From the NCBI GenBank assembly GCA_016795385.1, contig JAEUHI010000042.1, positions 1 through 64,000 of the forward strand: DNA of 64,000 bases, written 5' to 3'. The first letter of the stretch is position 1; every line of letters starts with the position of its first letter. Positions 1 through 6,764 of the stretch are shown piece by piece. The DNA comes from Verrucomicrobiales bacterium (GTDB lineage Bacteria > Verrucomicrobiota > Verrucomicrobiia > Verrucomicrobiales > DEV007). The position numbers and the translations under genes are program-made. The notes under the pieces are model-generated. The model worked only from the letters and a program-made list of their open reading frames with translations, had not been told where the DNA came from and searched no databases.

Positions 1-1
1 C

Positions 2-2464
2 AGCGGCTACCTGCTCACGCCGACGCGCGAGATCATGGTGCGCAATCTCGGCATGACCACCGACCTCGACGACTTGCGCGACACCGTCGTCAAAACCGTC
101 GGCGACCGGCCCATCCTCGTCAGCGACCTCGCCACGGTCGATTACGGCGTGCAGCTCATGCGCGGCGATGCCAGCATCAATGGCACGCCGGGCGTGATCC
201 TCAGCATCGACAAGGCCCCCGGCTTCGACACCCTGCGCCTCACCGCCGCGGTCGAGCAGGCGCTGGAGGATTTGAAACCCTCCCTGCCCGAGGGCGTCGA
301 AGCCGAAATCCTCTTCCGCCAGGGCGACTTCATCCAGAACTCGATCGACAACCTCAAGGAAGCGATCCGCGACGGAGCTATCATGGTCACGCTCGTCCTA
401 CTGCTCTTTCTCATGAGCGTGCGGACCACCTTCATCACCCTGATGGCGATGCCACTCTCCTTCGCCGTGACCTTGCTCGTCTTCCGCGGCTTCGACATCA
501 GCGTCAATTCCATGACCCTCGGCGGCCTCGCCGTCGCCATCGGCATGGTCGTCGATGATGCCATCGTCGATGTGGAAAACGTCTTCCGCCGCCTCCGCCA
601 GAATGCCGCCGCTTCGCTGCCACGACCGCGGCTGGAGGTGATCGCCACCGCCTCGGGCGAAGTGCGGAATTCCATCCTCTACGCCACCGTGCTCATCATT
701 CTCGTCTTCCTGCCGCTCTTCGGACTGGAGGGCATCGAGGGCCGCCTCTTCCCGCCCATCGCCATCGCCACGATCACCAGCATGGCCGCGTCGTTCCTCG
801 TCTCGCTCACCGTCATCCCCGTGCTCTGTTCCCTGCTGCTGCATCCGAAGACAGGGAAGGAACATGGCGACGGCTTCGTGGTGCGGACGATGAAGGCGGT
901 GGTGAAGCACAGCTTCGTTCGTCTCGCCCTGGCGCGGCCTTTCCTCGTCCTCACCGCCACCTCCGTGCTGCTAGCGGCCTCGCTCGCGCTTTGGCCGATC
1001 ATGGGGAAAGAATTCTTGCCGTCCTTCAACGAAGGCAGCGCCACCATCTCGATCGCCTCCGGTCCCGGCACCTCGCTCGCGCAGTCGAACGAGATCGGCG
1101 AAGTCGCCGTGCGTCTGCTCCAGGAAATCCCTGAGATCAAGAGCATCGGCCGCCGCGCCGGACGCGCCGAGCGTGACGACCATGTCGTGCCGGTGAACGT
1201 GAACGAGCTCGACATCGAATTCCACCGCGACGGACGCCCCCGCGACGAGGTCTTCGCCGACATCCGCACGCGGCTCAATACCATCCCCGGCATCTTCATC
1301 AACATCGGCCAGCCCATCGGTCACCGCCTCGCCCACATGCTCAGCGGTGTCAGCGCGAAGATCGCGGTGAAGCTCTACGGACCCGATCTCGAGGTGCTGC
1401 GATCCAAAGGCGCCGAGATCGAAGCCATCGCCAAAGGCGTGCCCGGACTCACCGATGTCTTTCTCGAAAAGCAGATGCCCATCCCGCAGCTCCAGATCGT
1501 GGTGAACCGCGAACGGGCGAAGATCCACGGCCTGCGCGCCGCGGAACTCAATCACCAGCTTTCCACCCTGATCGGCGGCGAAACCCTCGCCGAACTCCGC
1601 GAAGGCGAACGCACCATCGCTCTCGTCCTGCGTCTGCCCGAGGCCGAACGCGACGCGCCCGAGAAGCTCGGCGACCTGCTCATCGAGACCGGCACCGGCC
1701 AGCGCATTCCCCTGCGGCTCGTCGCCGATGTCCGCGCCTCGACCGGACCGAACGTCATCAACCGCGAGGACGGCACCCGCCGCATCATCATCGGGGCGAA
1801 CACCACCGAGCGCGATCTCGAGTCGCTCGTCGGGCAATTGCAGGATCGCATCCGTGCGGAGGTGAGCCTGCCCGAGGGTTACTTCCTCTCCTTCGAAGGC
1901 GAGTTCCAGGCCCGGCAGGAGGCCGCGCGGCGCATCGCCTGGTTCTCTGTGATGATCCTGCTCGTGGTCAGCTTCCTGCTCTACGGCTACTTCCGCAGCG
2001 GTATCATGGTGCTGCAGGTGCTCGTCAACATTCCTCTCGCCATCATGGGCGGACTCGGCCTGACCTGGCTGCTCATCGACAACATCTCCATCGCCACCCT
2101 CGTCGGCTTCATCGCCGTCGCCGGCGTCGCCGCGCGGAATTGCATCATGATGCTCAGCCATTACCTCCACCTCATGAAACACGAGGGCGAGGCCTTCACC
2201 CGCGCCATGGTAGAGCGCGGCACCCTCGAGCGGCTCGTGCCCGTGCTCATGACCGCCCTCAGCGCCGGCATCGCCCTCGTCCCGCTGCTCCTCGCCGCGG
2301 GCGAGCCTGGCAAGGAAATCCTCCACCCCGTCGCCGTCGTCATCGTCGGCGGCCTCGTCAGCTCGACCCTGCTCGACCTGCTCGTCACCCCCGCCGTTTT
2401 TTACCACTTTGGCCGGAAGTCCGCCGAGCGCGCCCTTGCTCTCGACGCTCCGGCGGCACAGTGA
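2..2464 (+). CDS. CzcA/CusA-type RND metal efflux pump, 3' part (5' end outside window)
   Basis: The reading frame is open from base 2, so the first ATG (base 35) is internal and about 820 C-terminal residues of a roughly 1,000-residue RND permease are seen. RND pumps span the inner membrane and expel substrate by proton antiport through a tripartite complex. Visible features are the segment after the first periplasmic domain, a transmembrane run with the charged relay motif GMVVDDAIVDVENV, which is typical of the heavy-metal (HME) branch, a second periplasmic domain, and a final transmembrane block ending near LVTPAVFYHFGRKS. The adaptor and outer-membrane genes would lie upstream, outside the window. 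The His-rich secreted protein downstream supports a metal substrate, but the ion cannot be told from sequence. Confidence 0.9.
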   Translation, partial: SGYLLTPTREIMVRNLGMTTDLDDLRDTVVKTVGDRPILVSDLATVDYGVQLMRGDASINGTPGVILSIDKAPGFDTLRLTAAVEQALEDLKPSLPEGVEAEILFRQGDFIQNSIDNLKEAIRDGAIMVTLVLLLFLMSVRTTFITLMAMPLSFAVTLLVFRGFDISVNSMTLGGLAVAIGMVVDDAIVDVENVFRRLRQNAAASLPRPRLEVIATASGEVRNSILYATVLIILVFLPLFGLEGIEGRLFPPIAIATITSMAASFLVSLTVIPVLCSLLLHPKTGKEHGDGFVVRTMKAVVKHSFVRLALARPFLVLTATSVLLAASLALWPIMGKEFLPSFNEGSATISIASGPGTSLAQSNEIGEVAVRLLQEIPEIKSIGRRAGRAERDDHVVPVNVNELDIEFHRDGRPRDEVFADIRTRLNTIPGIFINIGQPIGHRLAHMLSGVSAKIAVKLYGPDLEVLRSKGAEIEAIAKGVPGLTDVFLEKQMPIPQLQIVVNRERAKIHGLRAAELNHQLSTLIGGETLAELREGERTIALVLRLPEAERDAPEKLGDLLIETGTGQRIPLRLVADVRASTGPNVINREDGTRRIIIGANTTERDLESLVGQLQDRIRAEVSLPEGYFLSFEGEFQARQEAARRIAWFSVMILLVVSFLLYGYFRSGIMVLQVLVNIPLAIMGGLGLTWLLIDNISIATLVGFIAVAGVAARNCIMMLSHYLHLMKHEGEAFTRAMVERGTLERLVPVLMTALSAGIALVPLLLAAGEPGKEILHPVAVVIVGGLVSSTLLDLLVTPAVFYHFGRKSAERALALDAPAAQ

Positions 2465-2471
2465 AGACCGG

Positions 2472-2602
2472 TAATCAGTAATCAGTAATCAGTAATCAGT
2501 AATCAGAAGTCAGAAGTCAGAAGTCAGAAGTCAGAAGTCAGAAGTCAGAAGTCAGCAACACGAAATCCGAAATCCGAAATCCGAAATCCGAAATCCGAAA
2601 TC
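2472..2602. repeat. Three-block heptameric tandem repeat
   Basis: Three consecutive blocks share a 7-bp period: TAATCAG x5 (2472-2506), AAGTCAG x7 (2507-2555), and after CAACA, CGAAATC x6 (2561-2602). The last copy ends one base before the ATG at 2604, so the repeat forms the whole 5' flank of the next gene and replaces any Shine-Dalgarno sequence. The perfect copies point to recent slippage or acquisition. The first two blocks differ by only two bases per unit. Confidence 0.95.
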
Positions 2603-2603
2603 C

Positions 2604-3125
2604 ATGAAAACCACCACCCTCGCCACCCTCCTCGCCCTCGCTTTGTCTTCGTTTGCGTTCGCGGACGAAAAGAAGAAGGACGATCACGACCATGATCATG
2701 AACACATCATCGCCGGCCCTACCGGTGGGCGCATGATCACCGAGGTCGAGCCGCACGCCGAATTCTTCGTGAACGCCGACAACAAGATCGAGATCCGTTT
2801 CTTCAATCACGACAACGAACTCGTCGCGCCCGCCGGACAGACCGTCAGCGTGATCATGGGCGAACGCTCCAAGCCGACCAAACTCGCCTTCGCCCAGGAA
2901 GGCGACAAACTGATCAGCGACCAGGCCATCCCGGACGGCAACCTGCTGCCCACCGTCGTCCAAATCAAAGTCGGCGCCGATGCCAAGACCGTGACCGAGC
3001 GCTTCAACCTCAACCTCTCCGTCTGTCCCACCTGCGAATACAAGGAGTACGCCTGCATCTGTGATCACGAGCATGAGCACGATCATGACCACGGTAACGA
3101 GAAGGCAAAGGAGAAGAAGAAGTGA
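2604..3125 (+). CDS. Secreted His-rich protein, probable periplasmic metal-binding partner of the RND pump
   Basis: This 173-residue protein starts with a clear Sec signal peptide (about residues 1-21, cleavage after SFAFA). The mature part opens with a Lys/Asp/His cluster (DDHDHDHEH), continues with a small beta-rich domain containing GPTGGRM, and ends with a CPTCEYKEYACIC segment followed by HEHEHDHDHG and a Lys tail. The GPxGGR element resembles the N-terminal segment of metal-efflux adaptors, and His/Cys clusters bind soft divalent metals. It lies 139 bp after the pump gene on the same strand, so a metal chaperone or buffer role is inferred. Its start is fixed by the signal peptide. No named family is recognised with certainty. 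Confidence 0.8.
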   Translation: MKTTTLATLLALALSSFAFADEKKKDDHDHDHEHIIAGPTGGRMITEVEPHAEFFVNADNKIEIRFFNHDNELVAPAGQTVSVIMGERSKPTKLAFAQEGDKLISDQAIPDGNLLPTVVQIKVGADAKTVTERFNLNLSVCPTCEYKEYACICDHEHEHDHDHGNEKAKEKKK

Positions 3126-3135
3126 GTTCGTTCAC

Positions 3136-3152
3136 ACCCTCTTGACTCCGGC
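3136..3152 (+). repeat. 17-bp sequence shared with 47896-47912 (copy 1)
   Basis: ACCCTCTTGACTCCGGC occurs here and, identical, at 47896-47912, both times between two plus-strand genes and just before a start codon. Here it is followed by an imperfect second copy (ACCCTCTTAGGTCCGG) ending near 3173. TTGACT resembles a -35 hexamer, but the distances to the two start codons differ (38 and 13 bases), so it may not be one promoter type. Confidence 0.5.
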
Positions 3153-3179
3153 ACCACACCCTCTTAGGTCCGGTGCATC

Positions 3180-4202
3180 ATGCCCGATCTCCGCGCCTAC
3201 CTCGAACGCACCTTCGCCGCCCGCGGTGGAGTGATGCCGTTCGAGGAATTCATGGCGCTGGCGCTTTATGATCCGGTGCACGGCTACTACACGAAAGGCA
3301 TCGCCGATGTGGGAGGAGCCCGCGGCGACTTCGCGACTTCGGCGACGCTATCGGATACCCTCGCGCGGGCGATCGCGAAGTGGCTCGTCGGAGAAATCGC
3401 AGTGCATGCGTGGCGCGGCCCGGTTGCGGTGATCGAGGTGGGCGGCGGCAGTGGCGCGCTCGCCGCCGGAGTTCTCAAGGCGCTCGGCTGGTGGCGGCGG
3501 CGCTCGATCCGCTATCACCTCGTCGAGGTTTCTCCGGTGTTGAGGGAACTCCAACGGAAACGTCTCGGTCGCTCGGTGATCTGGCATGAAACGATTGCGA
3601 AGGCCCTCGATGCCGTCGGCGGAAAGGCTCTGATCTTTTCCAACGAACTCGTCGATGCCTTTCCCGTGCAGTGGCTCGTCTTTCATGAGGGTGCCTGGCG
3701 GGAGATCATGGTCCGGTATGAGAGCGGAAAACTGAGCGAAACCTTCCGCGATTACGACGGCCCCCCACCAGATTTGACCGATCCCCCCGAGGGACAACGC
3801 ATCGAGTTGCGTCCCTCCTTTCGCAGTTGGCTGGAGGAAACCACCGCGGCGATGCACGAGGGATCGATGCTGACGATCGACTACGGCGCCGCCACCGCGG
3901 ACGAGGTTTATCATCGACGCCCCGGCGGCACCCTGCGGGCCTATCATCGCCACGAACGCATCGAGGGCGGCGGGATCTACGCGCGTTTTGGGAAGCAAGA
4001 TCTGACCAGCGACGTGGTTTTCGCCGATCTGGTGAGGTGGGGCGGTGAACTGGGTTGGGAAACCAACAGGCTCGCGACGCAGCGGGACTTTCTCGAGCGT
4101 CACGGAGCCCATGACGATGCCATGTCCACGAGCGAGGCGGGCGAGTCCTTCCTGGTGCTGGAGCAGCGTCGGGAATTTGGGGCTTGCCACACCGGCGATT
4201 GA
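3180..4202 (+). CDS. MidA/NDUFAF7-like SAM-dependent methyltransferase
   Basis: This 340-residue protein belongs to the SAM_MT_MidA (former DUF185) family, which includes the mitochondrial complex I arginine methyltransferase NDUFAF7. Family motifs appear in order: an N-terminal YDPVHGYY segment (about residue 30), GDFATSATLSD (about 49-59), the SAM-binding loop IEVGGGSGALA (about 84-94), VEVSP (about 115), SNELVDAFPVQW (about 154-165) and the late MLTIDYG (about 223-229). The usual family length is 340-390. The bacterial substrate is not known, so protein arginine methylation is inference. It ends shortly before the leuA leader, and the probable leuA promoter overlaps its last codons. Confidence 0.85.
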   Translation: MPDLRAYLERTFAARGGVMPFEEFMALALYDPVHGYYTKGIADVGGARGDFATSATLSDTLARAIAKWLVGEIAVHAWRGPVAVIEVGGGSGALAAGVLKALGWWRRRSIRYHLVEVSPVLRELQRKRLGRSVIWHETIAKALDAVGGKALIFSNELVDAFPVQWLVFHEGAWREIMVRYESGKLSETFRDYDGPPPDLTDPPEGQRIELRPSFRSWLEETTAAMHEGSMLTIDYGAATADEVYHRRPGGTLRAYHRHERIEGGGIYARFGKQDLTSDVVFADLVRWGGELGWETNRLATQRDFLERHGAHDDAMSTSEAGESFLVLEQRREFGACHTGD

Positions 4203-4211
4203 TCCTACTTT
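4184..4211 (+). promoter_or_regulatory. Candidate promoter for leuA leader
   Basis: TTGCCA (4184-4189) and TACTTT (4206-4211) are separated by 16 bases, an acceptable sigma-70 arrangement. A start point about 7 bases after the -10 box would fall near 4218, only about 5 bases before the ATG of the leader ORF. This predicts a nearly leaderless transcript and fits the lack of a ribosome-binding site there. The -10 match is only moderate. Confidence 0.45.
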
Positions 4212-4222
4212 AACCCCCTCGG

Positions 4223-4294
4223 ATGAATTCCACGACTCGCAGCACCCTCCTCCCGCTCTCCGCGCTCCTGCTCGGACGGGTGCTCCTCGGCTGA
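4223..4294 (+). CDS. Leucine-rich leader peptide of leuA (23 aa)
   Basis: A 23-codon ORF begins 20 bases after the methyltransferase stop and ends 98 bases before leuA. Eight of 23 residues are leucine, including LLL (residues 15-17) and two LL pairs (9-10 and 21-22). Seven of the eight codons are CTC. Its TGA stop (4292-4294) lies in the loop of a GC-rich hairpin (4279-4306). A Leu-rich peptide whose end overlaps RNA structure just upstream of leuA is the classical arrangement of a leucine attenuator. There is no Shine-Dalgarno sequence, but the probable promoter would make the message almost leaderless. A chance hydrophobic ORF cannot be excluded without comparing orthologous leaders. Confidence 0.6.
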   Translation: MNSTTRSTLLPLSALLLGRVLLG

Positions 4295-4345
4295 TCGCCG
4301 AGCACCGTGTCCCCTTCCCAACTTCCGAACCCGTCACGCACGGGT
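4279..4345 (+). promoter_or_regulatory. Hairpins forming a putative leuA attenuator
   Basis: The first hairpin pairs GGTGC (4279-4283) with GCACC (4302-4306) and TCGGC (4287-4291) with GCCGA (4297-4301) around a TGATC loop that contains the leader stop codon. The second pairs ACCCGT (4329-4334) with ACGGGT (4340-4345). A modest T-run (CCTTTT) follows near 4361. Ribosome stalling on the last Leu codons would melt the first hairpin. Alternative pairings that would complete an attenuation switch were not worked out. Confidence 0.45.
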
Positions 4346-4392
4346 GAATTGCGCCCCGCTCCTTTTGCCCCTTTAGTCGAACCCCAAACTCC

Positions 4393-6084
4393 ATGAAACC
4401 TGAATCCATCCGCAAGTACCGGCCCTTCCCCCCGGTCTCCTTGCCGGACCGGCAATGGCCGGACCGGACGATCACGCATGCCCCGATCTGGTGCAGCGTC
4501 GACCTTCGCGACGGAAATCAGGCGCTCCCCCAGCCGATGTCGGTGGAGGAGAAACTCGAATTCTTCGACCTGCTCTGCGAGGTCGGTTTCAAGCAGATCG
4601 AGGTGGGTTTCCCCTCGGCCGCGGACACGGAGTTCAACTTCCTGCGCCGCCTCATCGACGAGGACCGCATCCCCGCCGACGTCACCGTGCAGGTGCTGGT
4701 GCAGACGCGCGAGCACCTCATCCGCCGCACCTTCGAGGCCATCGCCGGAGCGAAGCGCGCCATCGTGCACATTTACAACTCCACCTCGCCTCTGCAGCGC
4801 CGCGTCACCTTCGGCGACGCGACCCGCGAACAGATCCGCGACATCGCGATCGAGGGAGCGAAGCTGGTGAAGGAGCTCGTGCCCACGATCCCGCAGACCG
4901 AGGTGGTGCTGCAATATTCGCCCGAATCCTTCTCCGACACCGAGCTCGATTTCGCGCTGGAGTGCTGCAACGCGGTCATCGATGTCTGGCAGCCGACGCC
5001 GGAGAACAAGATGATCATCAACCTGCCCGACACGGTGCAGTGGACCACGCCGAACATCCACGCCGACATGATCGAGTGGATGTGCCGTCATTTGAACCGT
5101 CGCGATTCCGTGCTCGTCTCGCTCCACACCCACAACGATCGCGGCACCGGCACGGCGGCGACCGAGCTGGGCCTGATGGCCGGAGCCGACCGCGTCGAAG
5201 GCACGCTCTTCGGGAACGGGGAACGCACCGGCAATCTCGACATCGTCAACGTGGCGCTGAACATGAACAGCCATGGCATCCCGACGGGACTCGATTTTTC
5301 CGACCTGACCCGCCTGCGCCGTGTCTATGAAAGGGTCACGCGCATGAGCGTGAGCGAGCGTCATCCCTATGTCGGCGAGCTCGTCTTCACCGCCTTTTCC
5401 GGCTCGCACCAGGATGCGATCAAGAAGGGCCTCGACCGCCGCGAGCGCGAGCTGAAGGAAAACGCCGACCTCGCCTGGGGCGTGCCCTACCTGACGATCG
5501 ATCCGCAGGATGTCGGCCGCAGCTACGAGGCCATCATCCGGATCAACTCGCAGTCCGGCAAGGGCGGCATCGCCTACGTGCTCGACCAGGAGCACGGCTT
5601 CGACCTGCCCAAGACGATGCATCCGCAGGTGGGCAAATACATCTACGACCACGCCGACGCCCTCGGCCGCGAACTCTCCACCGATGAGATCCGCGATCTC
5701 TTCTTCGGCAAGTTCGTGAATCTCGAGTCGCCGATGAACCTCGTCGACTTCGAACTCGACAACACCGCGGTGAAGGGAGAGATGATCTGCCATGTCACCC
5801 TCGAGGTGAACGGCGAGACCGTGCGCGGCAGCGGCAAGGGCAACGGCCCCATCAACGCCTTCGTCCACTTCCTCGAGGAAGCGGGACACAAGGATTTCAA
5901 GGTGAGCGATTACCGCAGCCACGCTCTCCGCGGCGGATCCGACGCCGACTCGGCCGCCTATGTGCAGATCCAAAGTCTCACCGACGGAACGCTCGTCTGG
6001 GGCTGCGGCGTCGATCCTTCGATCGAAATGGCGGGATTGAAAGCCCTCGTTTCGGCCTGGAACCTGCAACATCAAAACGCATGA
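4393..6084 (+). CDS. leuA: 2-isopropylmalate synthase (type 2)
   Basis: This 563-residue enzyme condenses acetyl-CoA with 2-oxoisovalerate, the first committed step of leucine synthesis. The N-terminal TIM barrel has the metal-binding entry motif SVDLRDGNQAL (about 36-46), SLHTHNDRGTG with the HxH metal ligands, and GTLFGNGERTGN. A linker leads to the C-terminal LeuA regulatory domain (about 430-560, from NLVDFELD to VWGCGVDPS), where leucine feedback-inhibits the family. Length and motif wording match the type 2 group (about 560 aa) rather than the E. coli-like type (about 520). It overlaps the next gene by ATGA, which implies translational coupling, and a Leu-rich leader upstream suggests attenuation control. 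Confidence 0.96.
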   Translation: MKPESIRKYRPFPPVSLPDRQWPDRTITHAPIWCSVDLRDGNQALPQPMSVEEKLEFFDLLCEVGFKQIEVGFPSAADTEFNFLRRLIDEDRIPADVTVQVLVQTREHLIRRTFEAIAGAKRAIVHIYNSTSPLQRRVTFGDATREQIRDIAIEGAKLVKELVPTIPQTEVVLQYSPESFSDTELDFALECCNAVIDVWQPTPENKMIINLPDTVQWTTPNIHADMIEWMCRHLNRRDSVLVSLHTHNDRGTGTAATELGLMAGADRVEGTLFGNGERTGNLDIVNVALNMNSHGIPTGLDFSDLTRLRRVYERVTRMSVSERHPYVGELVFTAFSGSHQDAIKKGLDRRERELKENADLAWGVPYLTIDPQDVGRSYEAIIRINSQSGKGGIAYVLDQEHGFDLPKTMHPQVGKYIYDHADALGRELSTDEIRDLFFGKFVNLESPMNLVDFELDNTAVKGEMICHVTLEVNGETVRGSGKGNGPINAFVHFLEEAGHKDFKVSDYRSHALRGGSDADSAAYVQIQSLTDGTLVWGCGVDPSIEMAGLKALVSAWNLQHQNA

Positions 6085-6749
6085 GCCTGACAAAAGCCAA
6101 AGCCGTTCTCTTCGATCTCGACGGCACCCTCCTCGACACCCTGCAGGATCTCGCCACTTCGGGCAATGAAGTCCTCGCCGGGCGCGGCCTGCCGCCGCAT
6201 CCGCTCGACGCCTACCGCACCTTCATCGGGAACGGCATGGTGAACCTCGCCCGCGATGTTTTCCCGCCGGAAATGCGGCCGGAGACGGAGGAACAAATCG
6301 CCGCCGTGCTTGAAGAGTATCGCGCCGCCTACTCGCGGAACTGGACGAAGACGACGGTGCCGTTTCCGGGCATCGCCGGGGTCCTCGATCGACTCGTCGC
6401 CGACCGCATCCCCATCGGCGTGGTCTCGAACAAGGCGCACGACTTCACTTTGCAATGTGTCGAGACCTTCCTCGGCGATTGGAAATGGGATGTGCTGATC
6501 GGCGCCCGCGAGGGCCATCCCCGCAAACCTGATCCAGCGGGCGCCCTCGAGGCCGCCGCCGTGCTCGGCGTGGCACCGGAGGACTGTCTTTTTGTCGGGG
6601 ATTCCGATGTGGACATGATGACCGCGAAAGCCGCCGGCATGCGTGCCATCGGCGTGAGCTGGGGCTTCCGCCCGGTCGAAGAGCTGAACTGGGCCGGCGC
6701 CGAGGTGATCCTCGAGACACCCGCGGATTTGCTGGCCTGGGTGGGGTGA
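6081..6749 (+). CDS. gph: HAD-family phosphoglycolate phosphatase-like hydrolase
   Basis: This 222-residue HAD hydrolase has all four catalytic motifs: DLDGTLLDT (about 12-20, nucleophile and acid Asp), SNK (motif II Ser), the lysine in RKPDP (motif III) and GDSDVDMMTA (motif IV metal binding). Cap position and size match the Gph/PGP group, which dephosphorylates 2-phosphoglycolate, but related HADs act on other sugar phosphates, so the substrate is tentative. Its ATG overlaps the leuA stop. One copy of the recurring CCTGACAAA motif (6086-6094) falls in codons 2-5. Confidence 0.85.
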   Translation: MSLTKAKAVLFDLDGTLLDTLQDLATSGNEVLAGRGLPPHPLDAYRTFIGNGMVNLARDVFPPEMRPETEEQIAAVLEEYRAAYSRNWTKTTVPFPGIAGVLDRLVADRIPIGVVSNKAHDFTLQCVETFLGDWKWDVLIGAREGHPRKPDPAGALEAAAVLGVAPEDCLFVGDSDVDMMTAKAAGMRAIGVSWGFRPVEELNWAGAEVILETPADLLAWVG

Positions 6750-6764
6750 GGGAAAGTCCGTGAG

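Noticed and set aside
971..2407. Long minus-strand open frame opposite the RND pump
   Set aside because: Asp/Glu/His-rich shadow typical of high-GC antisense frames.
4210..6093. Long minus-strand open frame (about 627 codons) opposite leuA
   Set aside because: It mirrors the codon bias of leuA, is rich in His/Arg/Asp/Gly without any domain, and leuA is unambiguous.
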